Source: Yarrowia lipolytica
Taxonomy: Eukaryota; Ascomycota; Dipodascomycetes; Dipodascales
DNA: 64,000 nt
Direction of reading: 5' to 3'
NCBI RefSeq assembly: GCF_001761485.1
Contig: NC_090775.1
Span: 2,487,001-2,551,000, forward strand
A program made the translations under genes and the position numbers. Under the pieces are notes generated by a model. It saw only the letters and a list, made by a program, of their open reading frames with translations, was not told the DNA's origin and did not search any database. Shown here piece after piece: positions 1-10,641 of the stretch (the first letter of the stretch is position 1; each line of letters opens with the position of its first letter).

Positions 1-1143
1 AGATGAGGACAAACAGATCTTTAATTGATGTGTCAGATACGTATTAGTAAGAGTCCAAGTGCAAGTGTACTGTATTGTATTCCTTCCATGAATGCGAAAC
101 ACTCTCTTGTATTGCACTCTTACTCCACCACGTTAATGCATATGCTCATCTCTACTATGTCAGTTTTAGCGTGATGGTGCGTACCAGATATAGGGGTACT
201 TCCAGTCATCTCCAGGAACATACGGACCTTTGCGACACGGCCAGTTTGCGAGATATAAGATATGGCCTTCATTTCAACAGTCAGCCCGTTTCACTCTCCT
301 CTGCCGATAACCAGTCCGTGGTATCATAGCAAAATAACTATGAAAGGAAACGGTCTAGATGCGGACTCGCGTATCGTGAAGAGGCCTAACCGTGCACGTG
401 CGGTTCGGGTGGCAATTAGAATGATCTGGTTGGGAAGGGGTAGTGGGTTTTAATGGGTTCGAACAGGCAATAGTCATCTTCCTGGTCCACACCTGGTGTT
501 TGCTACAGTACATACAGTACTTTCTGAGAGGGTAGGTGTGTGTATTTAATTGGGAGTATCAAGTAATGGTAGAGGGTTAGTTGACAGTTTGTTGAAACAA
601 CTCAAAACGGAATGACGAGAGATACTGCCTGATACTCTGTGTCAGAACGACCAGTATTCTCAATCCTCAATTGCTAAATTCGCCACCTTATTGTACTCTA
701 TTGTACTCCAATTACTTGTGCCGTTATCACTAACCACAGCCCTTCGAGTGTGCGAGTAATCGCCATATTGCTATGCTATAGCTAGTGTATTCGAACAACC
801 GTACAAGTACAGCTTCTCGTAGACCTTCCCGATGAACTGTGGCTTGACAGCACTACACACTCCACTTGACGTCATCACGTGACGGGAGTGCACTCCTGTG
901 ATTGTACAGGAAAGCTGTTTTTCGGCGCAGCAACAATCACCGAAATCCGCCCGGAATCTGGGGTGTACGCTTGTTCCCCACATTTCGGCTCGCAGATAAC
1001 GCGGTCGGCCGAAACCCCACACACATGTGAACGACTTTTGACTTTTGAACGTGCATGCATGCATCACCGTTGGCTAAAACCAATCAATATATTGGATCGT
1101 GTTTTCCCAGCCTTGATCTCTGCACACACGCTTTTTTGCCACC
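1..1143. other. Gene-less stretch upstream of the LACTB2-like gene
   Basis: No convincing gene is visible. Short open frames here lack domain character and overlap on both strands. The stretch holds words of the GTACAAGTAC type (801-810), a GACGTCATCACGTGAC segment near 868-883 containing a CACGTG box, and a CACTAACCACAG segment near 729-741 that resembles a Yarrowia 3' splice site but has no GTGAGT donor in front of it. The last few hundred bases presumably carry the promoter of the downstream gene. Confidence 0.6.
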
Positions 1144-2058
1144 ATGGAGAAACTCGTTCACATTCCCGCCGTCACAAAACTCACGCCGCTAGTGAGCCGG
1201 TTCCTCGGCATGAACCCGGGCAAATTTTCTCTACAGGGCACAAACACCTATCTCATCGGCCAGGGACCCCGACGATTGCTGATTGATACCGGAGAGGGAG
1301 CCGATGAGTACACAGAGACGGTCTCCAACTATCTCAAAGAGAACAACATTGAGCTTGACACCATAATTCTGTCTCACTGGCACGCAGACCACACCAAGGG
1401 TACGGTGCCGCTGCTCAAGAAACTCAAGGATAAGAAGGTCCAAACCTCTCCCCCTAAAGTGGTCAAGTACCCGTTTCCTGAGATGGACAAAGAGAAGAAC
1501 ATCAACGAGGGCTGGTCCGTGGACGAGTATCTGGACGACGGTCAGGTGATCTCGAACCTAGGCTTCCATATGAGTTGTCATCTGTTTCCCGGACATGCCA
1601 TGGACCACCTGTGTTTCTGGTTAGAGGAGGATGATGTTCTGTTCTCTGCAGACAACATTCTGGGCCAGGGAACGTCTGTGTTTGAGGATCTGACGGCCTA
1701 TATGAAGTCTCTGGAGGGTATGCGTCAAACTGGCAAGACCAAGACCAAGCGAGCGGACGGCCAGTTCCAGATATTCCCCGGCCACGGACCCGTGATCGAT
1801 AACGGCTGGGAGAAAATCACAGAGTACATTTCGCAACGGAAAAAGCGAGAAACCCAGGTGTACACTATTCTGCATGAGAAGGGTCCCTCTGATGCCCGGA
1901 CCATCACACGGCAGATCTACGAGGGCTACCCTGAACGTATTCTTGATGCCGCTCAGCACACTACCACCATGCAGCTGATGAAGCTGGAGGATGATGGAGT
2001 TGTCATCTCCGACGCACGAACTGGAATGTGGCAGCTCAAGGAGAAGGCTTCCATTTGA
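1144..2058 (+). CDS. LACTB2-like metallo-beta-lactamase-fold hydrolase (probable endoribonuclease)
   Basis: The 304-residue protein has the metallo-beta-lactamase fold of the LACTB2 family, whose human member is a mitochondrial single-strand endoribonuclease of about 288 residues. The metal site is complete: HxHxDH reads SHWHADH with ligands His78, His80, Asp82 and His83, and further ligands are His151 (FPGHAMDH), Asp170 (FSADN) and His214 (FPGHG). The segment after residue 225 fits the small winged-helix C-terminal domain of this family. No clear mitochondrial presequence is seen. The start was chosen because GCCACCATGG is a near-ideal initiation context and the conserved region begins soon after. 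A nuclease role is inferred from the family; a general thioesterase or glyoxalase-like activity cannot be excluded by eye. Confidence 0.9.
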   Translation: MEKLVHIPAVTKLTPLVSRFLGMNPGKFSLQGTNTYLIGQGPRRLLIDTGEGADEYTETVSNYLKENNIELDTIILSHWHADHTKGTVPLLKKLKDKKVQTSPPKVVKYPFPEMDKEKNINEGWSVDEYLDDGQVISNLGFHMSCHLFPGHAMDHLCFWLEEDDVLFSADNILGQGTSVFEDLTAYMKSLEGMRQTGKTKTKRADGQFQIFPGHGPVIDNGWEKITEYISQRKKRETQVYTILHEKGPSDARTITRQIYEGYPERILDAAQHTTTMQLMKLEDDGVVISDARTGMWQLKEKASI

Positions 2059-3204
2059 GTTGTGACGACCATTCCCCCCGCAAATACTATAGATATTAGA
2101 ACTGTTTTCTTATGTCTCATTCGTAGATCCGATTTTTGAATGTTCCCGTTCGTAGATCGTCAGCGAGCTACAGTATCTGAGACTTGATGCTTCAGACCTT
2201 GCATCGCAGCTTTTACACATGTAGTTCCCACAGGCTACAGATACTCATACTCTTCTTGTTCCTCCCATACCGTCTATGCTTCCAGCGAGAGCAGAGAGTA
2301 TGTGAGACGAGAGGGAGGGTGGACTCCTTGATATGACACAACTCTACAACGCCTGTACACTTACCAACCCTCAAATCTCTAGAGATCGCATAGCCTCGGA
2401 TGTCTCACTATGAGACCCAAATGGCAAACTACAAATACGGGATGTGCCTTCTTCGGCGCGTGCGTACTTCCATGCCAATCACTTTGTCTCACCTATGATT
2501 CTCGCGATTCTCGTGATTATCAAACAATAATTGAAACAGTCGGGATCAATTCGCCAGTACCTCCGCTGTGTATTGCTCCAACTACTGGCATCTTAGTATC
2601 TATCATTAGCTGCTAGCGCAGGCCATTAGACTCACGTTCATGACGCAATCTACAGCGATATACACGTCCAGACCACTCAACAAAAGGAGACTCTAGTAAG
2701 GCTATAAAGTGAACGTGCCCAGAGAGCGCAGTTCAAGTAGTGTTCCCGTACGTCCCCGCAAATGTAAATACACCCCTGCCTACGTCGTGTAGGCCCTATC
2801 TTGACTTGGCTTAGATCGTCTCTACCAAGATTGAGAAATTAACACTTCTGAGACATGGTCAGATTGGCCCGGTTGATTGTGGGAACTGCCATTGGTATTG
2901 GTCCTTCTCGGTGTAGGTTGTGTGGCCTTTACAGGTATCTAAGCCGATCTAAACGAGGGATGTTTCAATTAGCCAATGTTCCCTCCACAACCCCTTCAAT
3001 CGCAGCATCGCAAGTCCATGCTGGCTCTGTACTGTCGTCAGTTCCTTTACCATCATCAAATAAAACCTATATATCACTTAAATCTCTGTCGTAGGTTGGT
3101 GGCGCTTGTTTTCGATCGAAACTGTCGGGAAAATGATGCGAAGGCCCGCCGAGTTTGCACGATCGTGTGTTAGGGCCGCCAGAGATGTCGCAGAAACAGC
3201 CCTT
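2059..3204. other. Intergenic between two convergent genes
   Basis: This spacer lies between the 3' ends of the LACTB2-like gene and CKS1. Only short overlapping frames are present and none has recognisable protein character. Transcript ends of both genes must lie inside; no RNA gene was recognised. Confidence 0.6.
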
Positions 3205-3504
3205 TTATTTGTTTCGCTTGAATAACAGAATGTGGGGCTCGGGTGCGTGTGTTTCGTAATGCTCCCATCCCAGACTCTGGGTGATGCCCAGACCTCGCCA
3301 TTCCTCCTCCAGCAGGATTCTCAGCGTGCCCGTTTCGGAATTGAAGTAGTCTCTGGGGATTGCCTTGAGCATGTTCTTGGGCAGCATAACGTGTCGGTAT
3401 TCGAATGTGTCGTCACTGTATCGTGTAGAGTAGTGAATTGCCTCCTGGAACTCCTCCAGTCGCGCTCGTTCTGAGGACGACAGCAGTCTCGGTTGCCGTG
3501 ACAT
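3205..3504 (-). CDS. CKS1: Cyclin-dependent kinase regulatory subunit Cks1/Suc1
   Basis: The 99-residue protein is a full-length Cks/Suc1 family member. These small subunits bind the cyclin-dependent kinase (Cdc28/Cdk1) and recognise phosphothreonine, and so promote multisite phosphorylation in the cell cycle. Hallmarks visible are [19 protein letters not shown] (residues 25-43), [19 protein letters not shown] (67-84) and the [10 protein letters not shown] ending (88-97) that forms the strand-exchange and kinase-binding face. The start is the ATG at 3504; the frame can be extended two codons to a TTG, which is not a plausible start. The gene appears to be a single exon. The long Gln-rich tail of the baker's yeast protein is absent, giving a length like that of most eukaryotic members. 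Confidence 0.96.
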   Translation of the reverse strand: MSRQPRLLSSSERARLEEFQEAIHYSTRYSDDTFEYRHVMLPKNMLKAIPRDYFNSETGTLRILLEEEWRGLGITQSLGWEHYETHAPEPHILLFKRNK

Positions 3505-5986
3505 TGTCAATGTGGCGGTCGCGTGTTTCCGAAGGGCCGTTTGTGCAACTAGGGCTGCTGTGTTTGTCTCTTGTTACCACGCTGTTGTCAGTGCCGTGGC
3601 TTGTCCAATAATAAAACCCAGTCAGGAAGGGGCTGCTGGTGATCTGGCGGGTATTGGCGGTCGACTAGTGCTCCCTAGGGTGATGCTGTGATGGGAACGG
3701 TTATACTTGGAGAACGGTTCCAAGAGTTCCAAGTATAGCAGAATATGTTCTGATCACAAGCACGCCAAAAATCAAACAAAGGGTTGGTGGGTTTTTATCA
3801 GGGTAAGGGTACTCTGCCGATTCGGGCCGTTGAGAGGGAATGCGCCAGCACATTCTGATTAGGTTGAGGTCTTTGGTGGGTGCACTTTAGCGAGCATGGT
3901 GTTTTGTGGTTGCGGAGCTACAAGTGGCCTGGGGGAAGACAAGTCGGGACTGGTTATAGGCCGACCTATATATATTTTCTCCACGCCCAGTCTTCTTTTG
4001 TGTGAGTTTGGACTGTAGGATTTTGGGACTGGTTAAACTGTACTACAATGTACGAGTACCAGTATTGGCATATGATGGCCATTTAATGAGTGTAGTGACG
4101 ATTTGCAATATACAAGTACTTGTACAAGTGTAAATACTCGCGTAATCGGCAGGTTCCGTCCCCAGTGCCATGGGGCGCCTTTCACCACGGTATAAAGTAC
4201 AACGGTACTTCCTATGTCGTTCTGTTCCGAGTATCATCACTCCATCTAAAATGCTGCACCACGCCCAAGACAGTGCTGAAACCTCACCGAAAATGCAACG
4301 TAGCCAACCTGGCGCAGAGCCCACGAAGTCTGGTGCATACAAGTGATTGTTGAATGTGCCTGTGTGCCGGTCAGTGCATGTCTACGATGGTACGATACAC
4401 ACGAGTATCACTTGTTGTAGACCATTGTCTGAATTCTCACGTGGTACGGACTACAGTATCGTATACACTCATACTCGTACTGAATGTACTATAAACTGCA
4501 ACATTGGAGAGAGTCACTTGACGAGGTCATTGTCGACAGTCGAAAGTACAACGCTACAGCAAGCTGCTCAAACACACATCCGACACCCCTACATCACGTC
4601 CTCTGTACACCCAAGAACTTTCGCATCGCTTCGTGTCCCTTATCCAAGACTTCAAGTCACGATAATTTATAAGGAATCGCATCACCCCACAATCAACCTT
4701 ATCGAGAGCCCCTTGTTGAAGCTGTATCTACCCGTAAAAACGGGTTATACGAGCAAAGGTCAGCATCCGACGTGCAAGTATATAAAGACACCCATTCCAA
4801 CCCTCCACCATCTTTCATTAGTCCATTCCTGCCACAGCCCCTTTGCCAAGCCTGACGGACAGGGAGGGCGACTGTATGGTACGTGGACGATGGAGAGAGG
4901 TATGGTGCATTCGGAGTTGTCGATCCCAAACGGTGTCTTAGAATGGGCCGTGAGTGATTATCATGACTTGTGCGAGTTCGATATGAGTACAGTATGTACC
5001 CGTATGTCACCAAACCTGCCCCATCATCGTCATAGACATGCCGAAAAAGTACACCTCGTACACCCTGCAAGTAACAATGGACTAACGGTAGGCTAAGTAG
5101 ACACTGACTAATTCTCAGCGCAACTATAGAACAAGTACATACAAGTAGCTACAGTAAGCAGTTATAGACAAGCTAAGCAAGTACAGCCGCTTGGATATAT
5201 GTGGGCCACGAGAGTTATAGGAGCCATTTAGCCAAACGGTGACCCAGTCTTCTACTGCTGTAATTCGTCCAAAAATTCTACAAGTACCGGCATCGTCGTC
5301 ACTGCCCATGCTCATCGCCCATCCCTGCATTCTCCTCTCCCGTGGCTCAGTTCGAAGGCGAAATTACCCTACCCAAACGCGGAACCCTATTTTTGCCAGT
5401 GTCCGAAAATAGCCTGTCAAGGCAACAAGTTCATCCGCGTGAGTGAGCACCAAGAATGGTGTCTGACTGAGTCTTACAAGTGGTAGAAATGTCGTATGAC
5501 AGACAGTCACAGGAAACACAGGGGAAAGATGGCCGCTGGTTCGCTCAGTCACGTGACTCCCTATACACTTCACCACAGTATTCGTACTCGCACTTGTTTT
5601 AGGTGCATAGCCCATCTCCTCCATGAGTTGAACGCGTTAGTCTGGCATCATTTGTAGGTTAAGCGCAACATTATAGCCCAGCTACTGGAGTTAATTATCG
5701 GGATGGGTGTTTGTAGGGGGCTAGGAGAGGGTGACAGCGTCGACCAAAACGGCTCATAATGGCGACTCAAGAGTATTGGGAACATTTTCAAAGCCCCAAA
5801 GCCCCTTTAAATAAGCCCCCATTTCTTGCCCCTCCTCTACACGCATAGGAACAGCGTTTACATATCATTTTCACCACACGCCAAGTAAAAAGTTTATACA
5901 CAAGCGATACTACGTTCCTGCCGTCAGATATCGGCCCAGCCAACGTCTCCCTCTCCCTCTACTTTCCACACATACACACATTCAAA
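3505..5986. other. Divergent intergenic region (CKS1 / Dcw1-like gene)
   Basis: About 2.5 kb separates the divergent CKS1 and Dcw1-like genes, so both promoters lie here. A CCAATAATAAAACCC stretch near 3604-3618 lies about 100 bases upstream of the CKS1 start. TTTAAATAAGCCCCC near 5815 is a TATA-like element for the rightward gene. CACGTG occurs near 4438 and 5561. A dense run of spacer words including TACAAGTACTTGTA (4111-4124) is present. Open frames of up to about 250 codons occur (for example 4347-5096) but have erratic codon use and no protein character. Confidence 0.6.
4111..4129. repeat. Palindromic spacer word TACAAGTACTTGTA overlapping ACTTGTACAAGT
   Basis: Positions 4111-4124 form a perfect 14-base palindrome, and 4118-4129 form a second, overlapping perfect 12-base palindrome. 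The same word recurs in many spacers of the window but was not noticed in the coding exons. Confidence 0.8.
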
Positions 5987-7390
5987 ATGCGGTTTGGTCT
6001 GATACCCGCAATTTTGAGCGCTCTGGCGTTCCTGCTGGGCACCGCCCGAGCAGATCTCTCCTTTATGGATCTCAGTAAACCAGACACGGTCCATGAAGCA
6101 CTCGCTTTGGTGGCTGGAGGCCTCATGGACTACTACGATGGAACTCGACCCGGAGGAACCGTGGGCATGTTTGTCGCTCCTTACTACTGGTGGCACGCCG
6201 GCGCAGCATGGAACGCCTTCATCGACTACTGGCACATTACTGGAAACGACACCTACAACAACCTCACCTGGGCAGCCATGAAGCACCAGCGAGGCGAGAA
6301 ATACGACCTCATGGTCTCCAACTTTTCTTCCTCCGAAGGTAACGATGACCAGGGAGTGTGGGCCATGACCATGATGACAGCTGCCGAGAAGAACTTCCCC
6401 GAGCCTGGAGATGAGTACGGATGGCTGTACGTAGCCCAGGGTGCCTTCAACACCATGGCTGCCCGATGGGACACCCAGAGCTGCTACGGAGGTCTGCACT
6501 GGCAGATTTTCCAGTGGAACTCTGGTTATGACTACAAGAACGCCATTGCCAACGGAGCACTGTTCAACCTCGGAGCCCGTCTCTACCGATACACCGGAAA
6601 TGTGACCTATCTCGAGTGGGCCGAGCGAATCTGGGACTGGTCCACGCAGATTGAGATTGTCGACAACGGCCGAGTTTACGACGGTATCCACTTGCCAAAC
6701 TGTTCCGACCGATCTCCCTACCTGTGGACCTACAACGCCGGTATTTACCTGTCTGGAGCAGCTGCTCTCTACAACGCCACGGTGCTGCGAAATCACACGG
6801 ACCCCAACCACGGTAAGTGGCTGGACCGAGCCAACGGGCTGTGGAACTCCACCAAGGGGCCCAACCTCTTCTTTGGCGGACCGCAGAAGAACATTATGGT
6901 CGAGATTGCCTGCCAGCAGAAGACCATCACCTGCAACTCCGATCAGCGAACCTTCAAGGGTATCTTCTCCTCGCTGCTCGGACAGACCGCCCAGATGGTG
7001 CCCACTCTTGCATCCGACATCATGTGGTACCTGGAGGCCTCTGCCTACGCCGCCGCCCGAACCTGCAGTGGAGGCCGAGACGGACACACATGCTCGCTCA
7101 ACTGGCTCACCGGCCAGTACTCCAACGACTACATTGGACTAGGAGAACAGCTGAGTGCCATGGAGGTGATTCAGAACACCCAGGTGCTCAAGTCCAGCGG
7201 ACCTCTCACAGATATCACTGGTGGTACCTCAAAGGGTAACGGTAGTGCCGGAGCTTTGGGATTCCATCCCTTTGGAGAGGATGAGGCTCATCCTCTCAAT
7301 ATTGGAGGAGGAGACCGAGCTGGTGCCGCCATCATCACCGTCATTGTCGGTGTCATGATGATTGCCGCCGGCTGGTGGTTGCTTGTGTAA
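5987..7390 (+). CDS. Dfg5/Dcw1-family GPI-anchored mannan endo-1,6-alpha-mannosidase-like protein (GH76)
   Basis: The 467-residue protein belongs to glycoside hydrolase family 76, whose fungal members Dfg5 and Dcw1 act at the plasma membrane and are thought to transfer GPI-anchored mannoproteins onto wall glucan. Residues 1-22 are a signal peptide (hydrophobic core, then ARA|D). The catalytic aspartate pair is Asp120-Asp121 in SEGNDDQGVWAMTMMTAAE. Aromatic family motifs APYYWWHAGAAWN (64-76) and CYGGLHWQ follow, and several N-glycosylation sites (NDT, NLT, NFS, NVT) are visible. The C-terminus is a Gly/Asp linker followed by a 20-residue hydrophobic tail with no charged residues after it, typical of GPI attachment. 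The start has context CAAAATG. The length matches the family (about 450). Whether it is the Dfg5 or Dcw1 orthologue cannot be told by eye. Confidence 0.94.
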   Translation: MRFGLIPAILSALAFLLGTARADLSFMDLSKPDTVHEALALVAGGLMDYYDGTRPGGTVGMFVAPYYWWHAGAAWNAFIDYWHITGNDTYNNLTWAAMKHQRGEKYDLMVSNFSSSEGNDDQGVWAMTMMTAAEKNFPEPGDEYGWLYVAQGAFNTMAARWDTQSCYGGLHWQIFQWNSGYDYKNAIANGALFNLGARLYRYTGNVTYLEWAERIWDWSTQIEIVDNGRVYDGIHLPNCSDRSPYLWTYNAGIYLSGAAALYNATVLRNHTDPNHGKWLDRANGLWNSTKGPNLFFGGPQKNIMVEIACQQKTITCNSDQRTFKGIFSSLLGQTAQMVPTLASDIMWYLEASAYAAARTCSGGRDGHTCSLNWLTGQYSNDYIGLGEQLSAMEVIQNTQVLKSSGPLTDITGGTSKGNGSAGALGFHPFGEDEAHPLNIGGGDRAGAAIITVIVGVMMIAAGWWLLV

Positions 7391-7580
7391 GCGCACTACG
7401 CTTGTAGATATTGCCCATGGTGCGATTCAAGTTTGTAGAGCACATCCTATTTACGAATTTATGTTTTGATTTTGACCGCAATGCAAATACAGTCAGAGAG
7501 TACCGGTTGCCACTGTCAAATACAAGTACAATAGTCTCTTTGTGCGGATTCCACTATCCGTAGCCACAAGTACCGGTAGT

Positions 7581-7586
7581 TTATAA
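7581..7586 (+). promoter_or_regulatory. TATA-like element of the small unknown gene
   Basis: TTATAA lies about 95 bases upstream of the ATG at 7680 and is followed by a pyrimidine- and CA-rich leader, as expected for a short yeast 5' UTR. This is inference from position only. Confidence 0.45.
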
Positions 7587-7679
7587 TCTTTCAAGAAACG
7601 CGTATCCATCACCTTATCTGTGCCACAACACTCCTGCCATACACCCCTATTCCACATCTACACCACCTACAAACACAAC

Positions 7680-7940
7680 ATGTCCTCTCGTCGAATTCGC
7701 CTTACCACCTCGCTCATCCAGTCGGTAGCCTCGCTCACATGGGCGTTCATCCAGAAACTTGGCAACCGTTCTGGAGAGTTTCTCAGAGACACCTTCTTCC
7801 TGCCGTTTGTGTTCATCAGAGACCTTTCGGGCCTGCAATTTGCGTACCTCAGCGACCTGTACCAGCTGCTGGTCAACTACCAACGGGAGATGAGAGACGC
7901 CATCCCTGCCGTTCCCGAGCCCGCTGTTAAGCTTGACTAG
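7680..7940 (+). CDS. Small protein of unknown function (86 residues)
   Basis: I do not recognise this protein. It reads MSSRRIRLTTSLIQ and continues with amphipathic and hydrophobic segments (about residues 10-25 and 38-60, LRDTFFLPFVFIRDLSGLQFA) and a Pro-rich acidic end. The basic start followed by amphipathic helices would suit a small mitochondrial or membrane-associated protein, but that is inference. Support for a real gene: TATA-like element about 95 bases upstream, AACACAACATG initiation context, and many C-ending codons as in neighbouring genes. The frame extends 20 codons further upstream to an ATG at 7620, but that extension looks like leader sequence. It lies 289 bases downstream of the Dcw1-like gene on the same strand. 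Confidence 0.6.
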   Translation: MSSRRIRLTTSLIQSVASLTWAFIQKLGNRSGEFLRDTFFLPFVFIRDLSGLQFAYLSDLYQLLVNYQREMRDAIPAVPEPAVKLD

Positions 7941-9312
7941 AGATGTTGTGCATTGGCTGAACTACTACTGTGCGAGTGCCGCAGGAGCCTCTAGAGGAGT
8001 GGATCTCACAACATGGATCATGTCAGGAAGCATCATTTCAGCCCAAAATCACCCCCAAATCCAGTTAGGCACCCAATTCTGGATTCAGCCAACTTGAGTG
8101 CCAGTGAGGCTAAGTCAAGGAAACTAACCCACACGAGTATCGTAGATAGCTCAATTTAATGTCATTGCTACAACTACAAGTAGTAACAAACCGTGGTCCC
8201 GTTATGAATCCAACATGGGGATACTCAAAATATCTACAGTAGCTCTTTACTACTTGTAGATCGCTACAGAACCCTCACTCTCACCTGCGACTTGTACCCG
8301 ATGACACTGGCACTTTTCTATAACTTCAAGTACACAGAAGACAGCCATGACAGATTCACCATCCAAACACAACTGCATCCAAGAGGCCCTACTCACAATA
8401 TGAACAGATAGGAGGATAAGCCCAATGAGTGATTGACTTTCATATACTTATTCAGCTTTAGTTCTGCTGAAGAAAAAGGGTCTAGGGATGGTGCTAGCGG
8501 AGTACAGGTGATGAGCAGCCTGGCTAGATGAGGGACTCACACAGGGTGATGCCTTGGAGGGGTTGGATACGAGTGACTGACAGTGGTTTATGTTGTTGAT
8601 TGTAACTCAACAACTGCTGAATTGTGCTGTAGCTATCCAATACTTAGCGTGTCTTATTACAAGAAAAGAAAAACAATACAACTGGGAATAGGTGTTGTAT
8701 ACCACTTCCAAAAGTACTGTAGCTACTTGTAGCTAAAAGTAACCATCCCTTGCAACTCTCGTTAACGATCCACATCTCGCATTGCAAGTATGTTACCTTT
8801 GTCCTAGCTAACGATCCGCGATGCGTTTACAGTGTGGAGGGTTTAGGTCATGCCGAAGCGGAGATACCGTAGCTCTTGTGGGGGTGACTTATACATCACG
8901 AGTCTGTCTTGAAGTCGGGATACGGGAAACCCAACGTTTTTCTGTGTATTTTGGCGGCTCCATGTGAGCTGACTTGTTTTGTGTCCAGTCGCGTGCATCT
9001 AGTGAATCAGGCACATGGTCACATCTCACACATCCCTTCTAATTACTTGAAGAGTTGCTTCCTTTAGTTGTGTTAATCCCTCCACCTTGAGCACCCGCAT
9101 CAGCCAGGCATAAATACTGCGCCAAGAAATACCTCATGCATGTTAGTCGGAGTTAATCTCAGAGTTCGAGATCAGAAGGCCACCGCTAACCAACGGTTGA
9201 CTCAGAGTTTTGGAGGTGAGTTTCAAAGATTCTTAATGACACTCACAGCCGCTCATAAGAGACGTTCATCTTCTTTCCCCCACAAAACAAGCAACGACAC
9301 TCGACTTTCACC
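7941..9312. other. Intergenic, promoter region of the Rch1-like gene
   Basis: No gene is visible. Spacer words (CTACAAGTAG near 8169, CTACTTGTAG near 8721) are frequent. A repeated TAACGATCC occurs near 8763 and 8809. GGCATAAATACTGCG near 9107 is the best TATA candidate for the rightward gene, about 200 bases before its start. A GTGAGT (9216) followed by CACAG (9248) would give a 33-base intron, too short to be credible. Confidence 0.6.
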
Positions 9313-10641
9313 ATGACTATGGTCGAAGACATCGTCGGTAGCAAGCCGGGAGCAGTGTACAAGACCGGCCACACGGTCAAGTTCCTGGTCCTGTTTGCTA
9401 TCAAAAACTGGTTCATTATCGGCATGGGAGTGGTCATTTTGCTGGCGTACCTGTTTCCCAATGTTGCACGATCCCACGGAGTGCTAAGAGCCGATATCGC
9501 CTTCTCATACTGTGCAGTCGCGATTATCTTCCTTATTTCGGGACTATCCATGCCCACAAAAGTCATGGCCAAGCAAGCCAAGCACTGGCGCGCTCACCTG
9601 ATCACCCAAGGCCTATCGTTTGTGATCACACCCGCGGTCATGTTTGGTTTTGTCGTGGCCATCCACAAGTCCGGAAACAAAAACATGGACCCGTGGGTTC
9701 TGGTTGGAATGATTATCGCCGGCACCACCCCCACTACAGTTGCTTCCAATGTGTTGATGACCCGAATGTGTAATGGAAACGAGTCCCTCGCTCTGCTGGA
9801 GGTCACAGTAGGAAATCTTCTCGGCTCTTTTATCTCGCCGGGACTCATTCAGCTGTACCTTTCCAAACATACTGGATTTGCCTACGGAAACCCGGCAAAC
9901 CACATGAGTATTCGAGAATTGTACGCCAAGGTCATGAAACAGGTCGGTCTCAGTTTATTCGTGCCTCTGTTTGTCGGACAGGTGGTTCAGAACGTATTCC
10001 CAAAGCAAACTAAGTGGGCGGTCACTCACTTATATTTGGCCAAGGTGGGCACCCTGATGCTGCTGCTTCTCATCTGGAGTACATTTTCCACTGCGTTTTA
10101 CGACAAGGCCTTTGAAGAAGTCCATTATACGACCATGGTGATGGTTTGTTTCTTCAACGTGGGTATTTACCTCCTGTTCACTTTGCTCTGCCTAGGAGCA
10201 GCTCGGTTGCCGGTCAACCATCTGCCTAAGCCGACGGAGAACTCTGGCAAGTTCTACAAGTGGTTCTACAGAATGGCACGACCGTTCCATTTCAGCAGAA
10301 AAGACACCTGTGCCATCATGTTGTGTGGAGCTGCCAAGACTGTCGCTCTGGGGGCGCCTATGATTTCAGCTCAGTATGGATCACAGTCACCGGTGATTGG
10401 AAAGGTGTCCATTCCCCTGACTCTCTACCAGGGCGAACAGATTCTGGTAGCCCAGTTTCTGGTTCCTGTGTTGAAACGGTGGGTTGCTGGAGAGGATGAT
10501 ATTCCCAAGCCTGAAGACATTGAAGCTCCTGCAATAACCAGTAGCAGTAGTGGCGATGACGTTGGCCACGAGCATACCAAGGCCGAAAGACGACCCACCC
10601 GTGAACCTTCTGTCCAGCCTGAAGCGGTCGCCGAAAAGTAA
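9313..10641 (+). CDS. RCH1: Rch1/SLC10A7-type SBF-like membrane protein
   Basis: The 442-residue protein is a polytopic membrane protein of the SBF-like family (bile acid:sodium symporter fold) that includes yeast Rch1 (about 434 residues), a plasma-membrane negative regulator of calcium uptake, and human SLC10A7. About ten membrane segments can be traced, starting at residues 25-50 (LVLFAIKNWFIIGMGVVILLAYLFP). The crossover region has Gly-, Thr- and Asn-rich stretches such as GMIIAGTTPTTVASNVLMTR followed by GNESLALLEVTVGNLLGSFISPGL, diagnostic of this family. After the last helix comes an acidic, Ser-rich and basic cytosolic tail (from about residue 400). The start ATG is the first in frame (CACCATGAC); a second Met two residues on is equally possible. 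The calcium role is family-based. Confidence 0.92.
   Translation: MTMVEDIVGSKPGAVYKTGHTVKFLVLFAIKNWFIIGMGVVILLAYLFPNVARSHGVLRADIAFSYCAVAIIFLISGLSMPTKVMAKQAKHWRAHLITQGLSFVITPAVMFGFVVAIHKSGNKNMDPWVLVGMIIAGTTPTTVASNVLMTRMCNGNESLALLEVTVGNLLGSFISPGLIQLYLSKHTGFAYGNPANHMSIRELYAKVMKQVGLSLFVPLFVGQVVQNVFPKQTKWAVTHLYLAKVGTLMLLLLIWSTFSTAFYDKAFEEVHYTTMVMVCFFNVGIYLLFTLLCLGAARLPVNHLPKPTENSGKFYKWFYRMARPFHFSRKDTCAIMLCGAAKTVALGAPMISAQYGSQSPVIGKVSIPLTLYQGEQILVAQFLVPVLKRWVAGEDDIPKPEDIEAPAITSSSSGDDVGHEHTKAERRPTREPSVQPEAVAEK

Noticed and set aside
4347-5096. 249-codon open frame on the plus strand
   Set aside because: Erratic codon use, overlapping frames on the other strand, many spacer words inside it and no protein character; judged a chance frame.
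9216-9248. GTGAGT...CACAG upstream of the Rch1-like gene
   Set aside because: It would be a 33-base intron with no CTAAC branch box, too short for this lineage.
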